49,048 bases of DNA, taken from Gammaproteobacteria bacterium (GTDB taxonomy: Bacteria; Pseudomonadota; Gammaproteobacteria; Steroidobacterales; Steroidobacteraceae). Position 1 is the first letter of the stretch. Each line of letters starts with the position of its first letter. Shown here piece by piece: positions 19,320 through 26,785 of the stretch. Location: the NCBI GenBank assembly GCA_028293745.1, contig JAQGOF010000194.1, positions 1 through 49,048 of the forward strand, given 5' to 3'. A model generated the notes under the pieces. The model saw only the letters and a list, made by a program, of their open reading frames with translations, was not told the origin of the DNA and did not search any database. The position numbers and the translations under genes were made by a program.

Positions 19320-19915
19320 TGTCGGCCCCTGCAATGTCAATACTTCGTGCGCCAACGCCGCAAGCGTGGGTCGCGACGGCGATCGGGCGATGGCGCGAAT
19401 TGCTCGTTGATCATGCCAACTGTGAGAAGAAGGCGGCATCTACTGCGTTGGCGCTGATGTTTGCGTATCCTGAGGATCACGCGCTCGCCATGGCCTTGTC
19501 GCGTCTTGCGCGTGAGGAGTTGCGCCATTTCGAACAAGTGCAGAAGATGATGATCAGCCTGGGTGTTGATTTCGAGCGCCAGCAGCCGGGACGTTACGCC
19601 TCCGGGCTGCGTACTGCGCTCAGGACGTCAGAGCCGGGCAGGAAGCTGGATTTGCTGTTGGCCGGGGCGCTGATCGAGGCGCGCTCGTCCGAGCGGTTCA
19701 GGCTGTTGAGCAGCCGGTTGCAGCCGCCGCTGGCGGACTTCTATGCGCAGCTCGAGCGATCCGAGGCGCGGCATTTCGAGTTGTATGTGAACCTGGCGCG
19801 CGCCGCAGCACCGGACCGCTGGCGCGAGCGGCTCGATACGCTCGCGCAGCGTGAGGCCGAGCTGGCCACCGGGCCCGATACCGTGTTCCGGTTTCATTCC
19901 GGGCCGCCGCTATAG
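19319..19915 (+). CDS. miaE: tRNA-(ms2io6A)-hydroxylase MiaE
   Basis: Oxygen-dependent diiron enzyme that hydroxylates the isopentenyl group of ms2i6A37 in tRNA. All six expected metal ligands are visible in the ferritin-like four-helix pattern: Glu36, Glu67 and His70 (EELRH), Glu120, Glu149 and His152 (EARHF). 198 residues, normal for the short MiaE form. The ATG overlaps the kinase stop (TGATG); a GTG three bases earlier gives GTGA. miaA and miaB are not in the window. Its stop is at the centre of a perfect palindrome shared with the convergent lipoprotein gene. Confidence 0.92.
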   Translation: MSAPAMSILRAPTPQAWVATAIGRWRELLVDHANCEKKAASTALALMFAYPEDHALAMALSRLAREELRHFEQVQKMMISLGVDFERQQPGRYASGLRTALRTSEPGRKLDLLLAGALIEARSSERFRLLSSRLQPPLADFYAQLERSEARHFELYVNLARAAAPDRWRERLDTLAQREAELATGPDTVFRFHSGPPL

Positions 19916-19925
19916 CGGCGGCCCG
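19900..19925. terminator. 26-bp perfect palindrome at miaE / lipoprotein junction
   Basis: The whole segment equals its reverse complement: a 13-bp arm on each side of the centre between 19912 and 19913. The miaE TAG (19913-19915) and the opposite-strand TAG (19910-19912) are adjacent at the centre. There is no T-tract on either side, so it would act as a bidirectional hairpin barrier (mRNA 3' end or rho-assisted) rather than a classical terminator. Confidence 0.6.
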
Positions 19926-20641
19926 CGGACTCGATCATACACCCGCTTGATTTCGAGACTCCCGAGGCGGCCGCCTTTCGTCTGCGTCGTCATGATCAGG
20001 CGGCCATCCTCATCGAGCGCAAAGTCGTCTTCGCGCCAACCAGCTTTCTTCGCGGTGATCGTGACTACAAACACCGGGCCGCGCCAACCAACACTTCGAT
20101 CGGCGGTAGCGTCCGGTCCGTAAGGAATGGTGTTCGATGTGCCCGCCGTGTACTGGTCCGCGGTGTGTGTGCCATCGGGCATGTCGGTCTCGATGGTCAA
20201 GGTGCCTTCGTTCTGGCTGATCGACAGATGCACGGGCGGCTTCAGGAGACGATTGATGCTCACGCCCCGGCTCCTCGGGGTACCACCCGTGGGGGGTGTA
20301 CTGACGGGTGGTGGTGGGGCGGTCTCCTCGACCCCGGGAGCCGTCAAGCTTACGGGCAGGAAGCCTGTGCCGCCGGGCCCCCCCATCGGCGGCATGCCCC
20401 CGCCGCCGCCGCCCCGTCCTCCGCCGTGACCACGGTGGCTGCCCGGGGAGCGCTGCGGGGCAGCCTTGTCAGGGTCTGCGAGCTTGTCGGGGTCATCGCT
20501 CAGGTTCGGGTTGAACTTCCATTCGCCCGTCAGGTTGACGCCGCTCGGTGCCGCTGCATCCAGACGCTCTGTCGCACAACCGGCGATCCACGCAGCAACC
20601 AGGCAGGCCAGGGGATAGACGGCAATTGAAACGGGGCGCAT
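19910..20641 (-). CDS. Gly/Pro-rich putative lipoprotein, unknown function
   Basis: I do not recognise a characterised family. The N-terminus is a lipoprotein signal with lipobox IAGC, Cys22. Residues about 60-130 are low complexity (a run of Gly with Arg, then Met-Pro and Pro-rich segments). The C-terminal half is a beta-rich domain with LTGEWKFNPNLS early and TIETDMPDGTHTADQY and DGRLIMTTQTKGG later, reminiscent of secreted proteins that compare a treated and an untreated state; function unknown. I prefer ATG 20641 (GAGAGCGAG upstream) over ATG 20662. It is divergent from the two-component system at 20806, so it may be a regulon member. Confidence 0.75.
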   Translation of the reverse strand: MRPVSIAVYPLACLVAAWIAGCATERLDAAAPSGVNLTGEWKFNPNLSDDPDKLADPDKAAPQRSPGSHRGHGGGRGGGGGGMPPMGGPGGTGFLPVSLTAPGVEETAPPPPVSTPPTGGTPRSRGVSINRLLKPPVHLSISQNEGTLTIETDMPDGTHTADQYTAGTSNTIPYGPDATADRSVGWRGPVFVVTITAKKAGWREDDFALDEDGRLIMTTQTKGGRLGSLEIKRVYDRVRGPPL

Positions 20642-20759
20642 CACTCGCTCTCGTGTTGGCATGGGGGAGGTCGCGTGGAACGTGCCGGCTTCGACCCAGT
20701 GCTGGCCGGCAAGTTCACTGTTAGCACAACTGCGAAATGTAGACTACAGTTGCCTCAAC

Positions 20760-20790
20760 GACGGTCCTGCCGTCCTTAACAGTTTGTTAC
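20760..20790 (+). promoter_or_regulatory. Inverted repeats upstream of the response regulator
   Basis: GACGG-TCCTG-CCGTC (20760-20774) is followed by TAACA-GTT-TGTTA (20777-20789), ending 15 bp before the response-regulator ATG. The second element with its next bases, AACAGTTTGTTACA (20778-20791), matches the published E. coli RstA box (TACATNTNGTTACA) at all but two fixed positions. A self-regulatory OmpR-family site is a reasonable guess. Confidence 0.4.
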
Positions 20791-20805
20791 AACCGCCGAG
20801 GCCCG

Positions 20806-21525
20806 ATGAGCGATCGCCCCCATCTCGTCATTGTCGATGACGACCGCGAAATCCGCACGCTGCTGAGCCAGTACCTGGAGAAACACGATTTCCGCACGAC
20901 AGCAGTTGCGGAGGGAAGAGAGATGCGGCGTGTGATGGAACGATCCCGCGTTGATCTCGTCGTACTCGATCTGATGCTCCCGGGCGAGGATGGACTGTCG
21001 ATCTGCCGCGAGCTGCGCACACGGTCGCAAGTGCCGATCATCATGTTGACTGCCAGAGGCGAGGATGTTGACCGGATCGTCGGGCTCGAGCTCGGAGCGG
21101 ACGACTACCTGCCGAAACCCTTCAATCCCCGCGAGCTGCTGGGGCGGATCAGGGCGGTACTCAGGAGAACGGCGCATGCACCGCGCGATCCAAGTCCGGA
21201 AACCGTGCGGTCGTTTACATTCAGCAACTGGAAGCTTGATACAACGACGCGCACGTTGACTGACGCAGACGGGAAAGAGGTTGCATTGAGCGGCGCGGAG
21301 TATCGGCTGCTCGCGGTTCTGCTGTCGTCCGCGAACCGCGTGCTCGGTCGCGCCCAACTCACGGAACTGCTGCGGGGTCGGGAAGCGGATCCATTCGATC
21401 GCAGTATCGATGTTCGGGTCAGTCGGCTGCGTCAGATTCTGGGCGACGATGCGCGCGCGCCGCAGATCATTAAAACGGTATATGGCGAGGGGTATGTTGT
21501 CGGCGTTCCAGTCCAGCAACACTGA
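20806..21525 (+). CDS. OmpR/RstA-type response regulator
   Basis: Receiver domain (1-120) has the acidic cluster DDD at 11-13, phosphoacceptor Asp55 (VVLDLMLPG), Thr82 and Lys104 (LPKPF), so phosphorylation chemistry is intact. A winged-helix DNA-binding domain of the OmpR type occupies about 135-235 (LSGAEYRLLAVLL, DVRVSRLRQILGD, KTVYGEGYV). 239 residues. The partner kinase starts 24 bp downstream. Upstream inverted repeats may be its own site. Confidence 0.95.
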   Translation: MSDRPHLVIVDDDREIRTLLSQYLEKHDFRTTAVAEGREMRRVMERSRVDLVVLDLMLPGEDGLSICRELRTRSQVPIIMLTARGEDVDRIVGLELGADDYLPKPFNPRELLGRIRAVLRRTAHAPRDPSPETVRSFTFSNWKLDTTTRTLTDADGKEVALSGAEYRLLAVLLSSANRVLGRAQLTELLRGREADPFDRSIDVRVSRLRQILGDDARAPQIIKTVYGEGYVVGVPVQQH

Positions 21526-21549
21526 CCGGTCCGCACGAAGGCATTGAAG

Positions 21550-23229
21550 ATGCGCCTGTCCCTGTGGCCTCAGTCGCTTTTTGGGCGGCTGATCGCCGCT
21601 TCCATCCTCGCATTGTTGCTGGCTCAACTCGTCGGCATGATGTTCGTCGCGCGTGAGCGCGAACGTTTCATATTGCAAGGCAGCGTGCGGGAGTGGTCGC
21701 GGCGGATTGCGGAGGTGACCGCCATGTTGCAGGGCATGGATGACACCGAGCGATCGGCCGCGGTTGCCAGGCTGAGCGAGCGGCCCTGGCACTTCGGGCG
21801 CCGCCTTCGCGATGTGGTCATATTCCGCGATGGGCTGTTTCCCGCTCCGGAGGTCGAGGGGGTGGGGCGGCCCCCGGCCGCCCTGGGGCCGCCGCTGAGC
21901 GGTGTAGATCCACCGCTGCGGGGCCGAGAGGCGCTACGCCTGGGCCCAGAGCCGCCGCCGCAGCAGGGTGCCGAGCCCCCGGGACGAGTGCCGCCACCGT
22001 CAACGCCTTCCCCCCCAGGCGGCCCACCGGGTCCGCCCGGGTCTGAAGAGCTGGGTCCACCCGGAGCCGGTGGATTGGGCCCGCCCGGTGCCGGTGGGCT
22101 GCACCCGGCCGGTCCCCCCTCTGATGGGCTGGTCGTGCCGTTCTCGAAAGCGGGCGACTTCGAAGGAACATTCGAGCAACAGCTGCGCGCGACGCTGGGA
22201 ACGGGATTCGATGTCCATGTCACGCCGACCGCCGATCCGGCGAAGAAGGCAATCTCGATCTCGGGTCCGTTCTTCTCCGAAGGGCGCGAGAGTGGCACCG
22301 AGCTGTACGACGCGACGGTCAAGTTCCCCGACGGTTATACCGCGCTATTCCGCGTGACGCGGCTTGCCCGGGGGGCTCCTCTGCCTCGCGGTCTCTTCAT
22401 GAACCTCGGGTTCCTGGTCATCGTCATGTCGGTCGCGTTGTTCGCAACCGCTCGCAGCATCACGCGTCCGCTCTCGGAACTGGCGAGTGCCGCCGACAGT
22501 GTTGGCCGCAACCTGCGGCAGCCGAAAATTGCGGAGCGCGGCGCGCTCGAGCTGCGTAACGCCGCTCGAGCGTTCAACACCATGCAGGATCGGCTGCAAC
22601 GCTACCTCGACAGCCGCAGCAGGGTGCTCGCGGCGATGTCGCATGACCTCAAGACGCCTCTCACCCGTCTACGCTTGCAGGTGGAGATGTTGGATGACAC
22701 CGCCGCGCAGGCGCGCATCGGCAAGCAGCTCGACGAAATGGAAAGCATGGTGCACGGCGCGCTGGCCCTGTTTCGCGGCCTGGATGATAACGAGGCGTTC
22801 ACGCCGCTCGACGTCAATGAAATGCTGGCAACCCTGCAGTCCGAATTTGCCGAGATGAGCGCCAAAGTCTCGATCGAGGGCCGCGCGACCCGATCCATCC
22901 TCGGCAAGCCGCAGGCTCTCAGGCGGTGTCTCACCAACCTGATTGCCAACGCAGTCAAGTTTGGTTCGCAGGCCACGGTGCTCGTCGAGGATGGGCCGGC
23001 CCTGGTCATCCGCGTGCGCGACGATGGACCGGGAATACCCGAAGCCGAGTTGGAGCGCGTGTTCGAGCCATTCTATCGCCTCGAGTCCTCGCGCAATCGC
23101 GACACTGGCGGCAGCGGCCTGGGCCTGAGCATTGCGCGTGATGTCGTCCAGGCGCACGGCGGCTCGCTCGTTCTCGCGAACCTGCCCCTGCGCGGACTGG
23201 AAGCGGTGGTAACGCTGCCCCGGGCGTGA
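21550..23229 (+). CDS. Sensor histidine kinase with Gly/Pro-rich periplasmic insert
   Basis: Inner-membrane kinase of the EnvZ/RstB type, 559 residues. TM1 13-33, periplasmic domain about 34-281, TM2 282-302, HAMP 303-355, HisKA with His365 (MSHDLKTPLTRLR), and HATPase with N-, G1- and G2-boxes (NLIANAVKFG, RDDGPGIP, GSGLGLSIA). Unusual is the periplasmic stretch 97-193, about half Pro and Gly with collagen-like GPP triplets and a tandem 8-residue repeat. The start is ATG 21550; a TTG two codons earlier is possible. Genes on both sides also encode Gly/Pro-rich envelope proteins. Confidence 0.93.
   Translation: MRLSLWPQSLFGRLIAASILALLLAQLVGMMFVARERERFILQGSVREWSRRIAEVTAMLQGMDDTERSAAVARLSERPWHFGRRLRDVVIFRDGLFPAPEVEGVGRPPAALGPPLSGVDPPLRGREALRLGPEPPPQQGAEPPGRVPPPSTPSPPGGPPGPPGSEELGPPGAGGLGPPGAGGLHPAGPPSDGLVVPFSKAGDFEGTFEQQLRATLGTGFDVHVTPTADPAKKAISISGPFFSEGRESGTELYDATVKFPDGYTALFRVTRLARGAPLPRGLFMNLGFLVIVMSVALFATARSITRPLSELASAADSVGRNLRQPKIAERGALELRNAARAFNTMQDRLQRYLDSRSRVLAAMSHDLKTPLTRLRLQVEMLDDTAAQARIGKQLDEMESMVHGALALFRGLDDNEAFTPLDVNEMLATLQSEFAEMSAKVSIEGRATRSILGKPQALRRCLTNLIANAVKFGSQATVLVEDGPALVIRVRDDGPGIPEAELERVFEPFYRLESSRNRDTGGSGLGLSIARDVVQAHGGSLVLANLPLRGLEAVVTLPRA
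22051..22098 (+). repeat. Tandem 24-bp coding repeat (LGPPGAGG twice)
   Basis: Two consecutive copies of a 24-bp unit within the periplasmic insert of the histidine kinase encode LGPPGAGG twice. The copies are identical in protein but differ at several third codon positions, so the repeat is not a very recent duplication. Confidence 0.7.
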
Positions 23230-23342
23230 TGGCCCGCCTGCGCCCGGGTTGAGACAAATAACATTCGCTCACGATTGATTACCCCCGCAGGCTCCGCGCC
23301 GCTCTAGTTTCTTCCCGCTGGACAAACCAGTTGGGAGGAACA

Positions 23343-23735
23343 ATGAAAATCACTTCAGTCGCAGTGGCTGTCCTGTGGATGGGAATCGCCGCCGCCCAGC
23401 CGCCCGACGCACCCGGTGGCGGCGGACCGGGCCCGGGATTTCGGCACGAGAGCCCAGCGGAGCGCATGGATCACCTGGCCGTTCTGCTCGATCTGACGGA
23501 TGGGCAGAAAGCGCAGGTGCAGGCGATCCTCGATGAACAGCACGCCAAGATGAAGGCACAGCACGACGCTATGCAGGCATCGGGCCAGAAACCAACGTTC
23601 GATCGGATGAAGGCCGCGCATGACCAGCTGCGGCAGGACACGCTCGCGAAACTGACGCCCGTGCTCACCCCAGCGCAGCTGAAGAAGTTTCAAGTATTGA
23701 CGGAGGAGCGAGGTCCACCAGGCGGACCGCACTGA
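23343..23735 (+). CDS. Spy/CpxP-like LTxxQ periplasmic protein
   Basis: A 130-residue exported protein: signal peptide to about residue 18, a Gly/Pro-rich N-terminal tail (PPDAPGGGGPGPG), then an all-helical domain with two LTxxQ motifs (LTDGQ and LTPAQ), the hallmark of Spy/CpxP chaperones and stress sensors. The Met-, Lys- and Gln-rich helices (EQHAKMKAQHDAMQASGQK) fit. The ATG at 23343 has a strong GGGAGG 4 bases upstream. It directly follows the two-component system, and CpxP/Spy proteins are commonly controlled by such systems; here that is inference from position. Confidence 0.82.
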   Translation: MKITSVAVAVLWMGIAAAQPPDAPGGGGPGPGFRHESPAERMDHLAVLLDLTDGQKAQVQAILDEQHAKMKAQHDAMQASGQKPTFDRMKAAHDQLRQDTLAKLTPVLTPAQLKKFQVLTEERGPPGGPH

Positions 23736-23768
23736 AGCAGGCCGCGTGCGCCATCAGCAGGAGTTGTC

Positions 23769-23799
23769 CGCTGATCAGTCCGCTATGGACTGATCAGCG
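23769..23799. terminator. Bidirectional hairpin between Spy-like gene and lpxH
   Basis: Perfect 13-bp arms CGCTGATCAGTCC (23769-23781) and its complement (23787-23799) with a 5-base loop GCTAT. The lpxH stop (23794-23796) lies inside the right arm. No long T-run follows, but the stem is strong and sits between two convergent genes. Confidence 0.7.
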
Positions 23800-24516
23800 C
23801 GGCAGCTCGCGCAATTCGTAGCGGCCGCTCTCGTATCGGATATAACTTCCCTGTTCATACCACGCCCCGAGCACCATCCGCTGGGCAGGTTCGCCTTCTA
23901 TTGCAGTGTCGTGGACACCTGGGCGATGCGTGTGTCCGTGAATGATTCGGCGGACCCTCGTCGCGCGGTAGGCTGTTGATACCGCGTCCTGATTTACATC
24001 CATGATGTTAGGGATAACCCTCGACGTATGCTCCTTGCTGCCTGCGCGTGCCTGATTGGCGATCAGCTCGCGATCGGCCAGGGGTAATGCAAGAAAGCGG
24101 CGTTGCCACTCGGGTGTCCTGACGGTACTGCGCAACTCCTGATAAGAATGGTCGTCGGTACAAAGCGCATCACCGTGAGTCAGCAACACTCTCTCGCCGT
24201 CCAGATCGGCGACGACCGGATCCGCCAGCAGCCTGCTGCCGGTTTTGCGGCAGAAATCCCGTCCGATCAGGAAATCCCGATTCCCGTGCAGTACGAAGCA
24301 GCCGACGCCATTCGCCGTGAGCGTCCGCAGGCCCTCGCAAACGCGCGCCTTGGTTGGATCAGGATCATCGTCGCCCACCCATACCTCGAACAGATCGCCC
24401 AGGATGTACAACGCTTCAGCATCCGCAGCCTGTGTCCGCAGGAAATCGAGGAACTGCTCCACCGCCTGCGGCGCGGCAGCATCGAGATGCAGATCGGATA
24501 CGAACAGCCGGGTCAT
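23794..24516 (-). CDS. lpxH: UDP-2,3-diacylglucosamine diphosphatase
   Basis: Metallophosphoesterase that hydrolyses UDP-2,3-diacylglucosamine to lipid X in lipid A synthesis, at the membrane surface. The metal ligands fall at the same residue numbers as in E. coli LpxH: Asp8, His10 (SDLHL), Asp41 (GDLFEVW), Asn79 (GNRDF), His114 (THGD), His195 and His197 (GHTH). 240 residues. It follows the cyclophilin gene by 23 bp on the same strand, the same neighbourhood as E. coli ppiB-lpxH. Confidence 0.97.
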   Translation of the reverse strand: MTRLFVSDLHLDAAAPQAVEQFLDFLRTQAADAEALYILGDLFEVWVGDDDPDPTKARVCEGLRTLTANGVGCFVLHGNRDFLIGRDFCRKTGSRLLADPVVADLDGERVLLTHGDALCTDDHSYQELRSTVRTPEWQRRFLALPLADRELIANQARAGSKEHTSRVIPNIMDVNQDAVSTAYRATRVRRIIHGHTHRPGVHDTAIEGEPAQRMVLGAWYEQGSYIRYESGRYELRELPR

Positions 24517-24539
24517 TGCAGTACCTGGAAATGCCGAAG

Positions 24540-25226
24540 CTACTTCGGCGAGAGAATGGTGTCCTGAGAAGGAGTCGCAATTGGAGTCGCTATGGGCGCA
24601 GGGGTGGGCGTAGATGCCTGACTGGCTCCATCCAGGACTTCCACCTTCTCGATGATGACGGGCTTCAGCGGGGTGTCGGACTTGAACGGCCCCGAAGCGC
24701 CCGTGGGCGTGACGCCGATCCGGTCAACGACGTCCATGCCTTGTACGACGCGACCGAAGACCGCATATCCCCACCGGGTAGGTAGCGGATCGAGGTCGGG
24801 ATTGTCAACGAGGTTTACGTAGAACTGGGCGTTGCCCGAGTGGGCGCTTTCGCCGCGCGCCAATCCCACCATGCCGCGCTTGTTCTGCAGGCCGTTGCCC
24901 GCTTCGTTGTTGACCGGGTCGTGCACGGGTTTGAGCTTCAGATCGCTGGCGGAGTGACCGCCGCCCTGGATGACGAAATTCGCAACCACGCGATGCATCA
25001 GCGTGCCGGAGTAGTAGCCCTCCCGCACGTAGCGTAGGTAGTTCGCGACCGTAAGCGGCGCGCGCTCCGGCATCAATTCGACGACGAAATCCCCCATGTT
25101 CGTCGAGACCCGAACTTGGGCAGCCTGGTCCGCAGCGGGAGCCGTGGTATGGACCAGCAGCCCTGCAAGCACCAGCAGCGCGGACGCCAGCGGGTTGCGG
25201 GGCCAATTCCGAGGGGGTATTCGCAT
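24540..25226 (-). CDS. Secreted cyclophilin-type peptidyl-prolyl isomerase
   Basis: Cyclophilin fold from about residue 38 to 200 (MGDFVVELMPERAP, MHRVVANFVIQGGGH, GNAQFYVNL, GYAVFGRVVQGMDVVDRI). Unlike cytosolic PpiB it has an N-terminal signal peptide (1-32, ending TTAPAAD), so it is predicted periplasmic like PpiA. The C-terminus carries a Pro/Thr tail of about 25 residues (with the direct repeat PIAT). It sits where ppiB sits in E. coli, upstream of lpxH and divergent from the tRNA synthetase genes. Confidence 0.9.
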   Translation of the reverse strand: MRIPPRNWPRNPLASALLVLAGLLVHTTAPAADQAAQVRVSTNMGDFVVELMPERAPLTVANYLRYVREGYYSGTLMHRVVANFVIQGGGHSASDLKLKPVHDPVNNEAGNGLQNKRGMVGLARGESAHSGNAQFYVNLVDNPDLDPLPTRWGYAVFGRVVQGMDVVDRIGVTPTGASGPFKSDTPLKPVIIEKVEVLDGASQASTPTPAPIATPIATPSQDTILSPK

Positions 25227-25252
25227 CTAGCCTCCATAATGATGCCGGCGGG

Positions 25253-25286
25253 GGCGCCGCGCGCGCATGCGCGCGCTCGTGGCGCC
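25253..25286. promoter_or_regulatory. Nested GC-rich inverted repeat in the ppi/gltX divergent region
   Basis: An 18-bp perfect palindrome of alternating purine and pyrimidine (25259-25276, centre GCATGC) is flanked by GGCGCC on both sides (25253-25258 and 25281-25286). It lies in the 116-bp divergent intergenic region. A second small dyad CGTAA-CA-TTACG lies just before the gltX ATG. Could be an mRNA 5' structure or Z-DNA-prone site; no known operator recognised. Confidence 0.45.
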
Positions 25287-25342
25287 AACCGGCCGGCAAT
25301 TCTAGCAAGCGCGGCGGCTGCCGCGTCCCGTAACATTACGTT

Positions 25343-26779
25343 ATGAGCGGAATGGACATTTCGGCGGCCGGGACGTTCGGTCAGCCACACACGACGCGCT
25401 TCGCGCCGAGCCCCACGGGCGAGCTGCACCTGGGAAATGCGCGCACGGCGCTATTTAACTTTCTGCTGGCACGGCAGCAGGCAGGGCGGTTTCTGCTGCG
25501 CATCGAGGACACTGACACGGAGCGTAGTCGCGAACAGCATGTAGAGGCCTTGATTGCGGACCTGCGGTGGCTCGGGATGAATTGGGATGCGGGTCCGGAT
25601 CATGAGGATTCCAAGGGTCCTTACCGGCAGTCGCAGCGCGGCGCGCGCTACGATCGTTATTTCGCCGAGCTGGAAAAGCGTGGCGCGGTCTATCTATGCT
25701 TCTGCACTCCGCTGGAGCTCGAAGCCTCGCGGCGGGCGCAGCTTGCGTCAGGTCGCCCGCCACGTTACGCGGGCACCTGTCGCAATCTGTCTGCCGAGCA
25801 GCGGCAGAAGAGAAGCCTGGAAGGCCTCTCGCCGACCATGCGCTTCAGAGTGCCACTGGGCCGTCGCATCGAGTTTCTGGACTTCGTGCACGGGCCGCAG
25901 AGTTTTCTCTCAGACGACATCGGAGACTTCGTGATCCGGCGAGCGGATGGGACCGCCGCCTTCTTCTTTTGCAATGCAGTAGATGATGCGGACATGGGCG
26001 TCACGCACGTGCTGCGCGGCGAAGATCATCTGACGAATACACCTCGTCAGTTGATGATCCTCGAGGCGCTTGGGTTGCGCGCGCCGAGTTACGGTCACGT
26101 CTCGCTGATCGTGGGCAATGATGGCTCACCGTTGTCAAAGCGACATGGTGCTACGAGCGTGCGTGAGTATCGCGAGCGGGGCTTTCTTCCGCAGGCGATG
26201 ACGAATCACCTGTTCCGTCTGGGACATTCCACATCGGAGCATGGGTTTGTGTCGCTGGAGGAGATGGCGCGCGCATTTGATGCGGCTCACCTGGGACGCG
26301 CGCCGGCGCGATTCGACGAGCAGCAGTTGCTCGTCTGGCAGAAGGAAGCTGTGCATCGCTTGAGCACCGACGAGGCGTTGCGTTGGTTGGGGCCGCTCCT
26401 GCCGGCCCGGCTCGATGAGAAGACCCGCGCTGTATTCGTTGCAGCCGTTCTGCCGAACCTGGTCCTGCCGGAAGACGCGCGCGCATGGGTCAATGTCGTG
26501 TTTGGTGATCTGCCGGATCTCGAGCCGGCGGAACAACAGCTGGTATTGGAAGCGGGCAAGGGGTATTTTTCCGCGGCTGCCGAGGCCGCGGCCGCCAACG
26601 GGAACGACCTCGCGGCTATCGCGAACGCGGTCCGCTCGGCGACCGGGAAGAAGGGTGCCGCGTTGTACATGCCGTTACGTGTAGCACTGACGGGTCGCGC
26701 TCACGGACCAGAGCTTGCTCCACTGTTGAAGGCGATGCCGCCCGGCAAGGCCCGTGAGCGGCTCGCGCGTTTCGCCTGA
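25343..26779 (+). CDS. gltX: Glutamate--tRNA ligase
   Basis: Class I synthetase charging tRNA-Glu. HIGH-type signature is PSPTGELHLGNA near 22-34 and the KMSKS-type loop is LSKRHG at 264-269. Zinc-type cysteines are CFC and a later Cys in YAGTCRN. LRGEDHLTNTPRQ is the usual tRNA acceptor motif. 478 residues, normal length. The HLGNA signature differs from HVGGA of E. coli GltX, so it may be the other bacterial clade; discriminating versus non-discriminating specificity cannot be read from this. cysS follows after 6 bp. Confidence 0.96.
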   Translation: MSGMDISAAGTFGQPHTTRFAPSPTGELHLGNARTALFNFLLARQQAGRFLLRIEDTDTERSREQHVEALIADLRWLGMNWDAGPDHEDSKGPYRQSQRGARYDRYFAELEKRGAVYLCFCTPLELEASRRAQLASGRPPRYAGTCRNLSAEQRQKRSLEGLSPTMRFRVPLGRRIEFLDFVHGPQSFLSDDIGDFVIRRADGTAAFFFCNAVDDADMGVTHVLRGEDHLTNTPRQLMILEALGLRAPSYGHVSLIVGNDGSPLSKRHGATSVREYRERGFLPQAMTNHLFRLGHSTSEHGFVSLEEMARAFDAAHLGRAPARFDEQQLLVWQKEAVHRLSTDEALRWLGPLLPARLDEKTRAVFVAAVLPNLVLPEDARAWVNVVFGDLPDLEPAEQQLVLEAGKGYFSAAAEAAAANGNDLAAIANAVRSATGKKGAALYMPLRVALTGRAHGPELAPLLKAMPPGKARERLARFA

Positions 26780-26785
26780 GGAATC

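Noticed and set aside
17631..19439. A 602-codon open frame on the minus strand
   Set aside because: It lies antisense to the glycerate kinase and receiver-kinase genes, which have clear family motifs; the protein is Arg/His-rich with no recognisable domain. Long antisense frames are common at this GC content.
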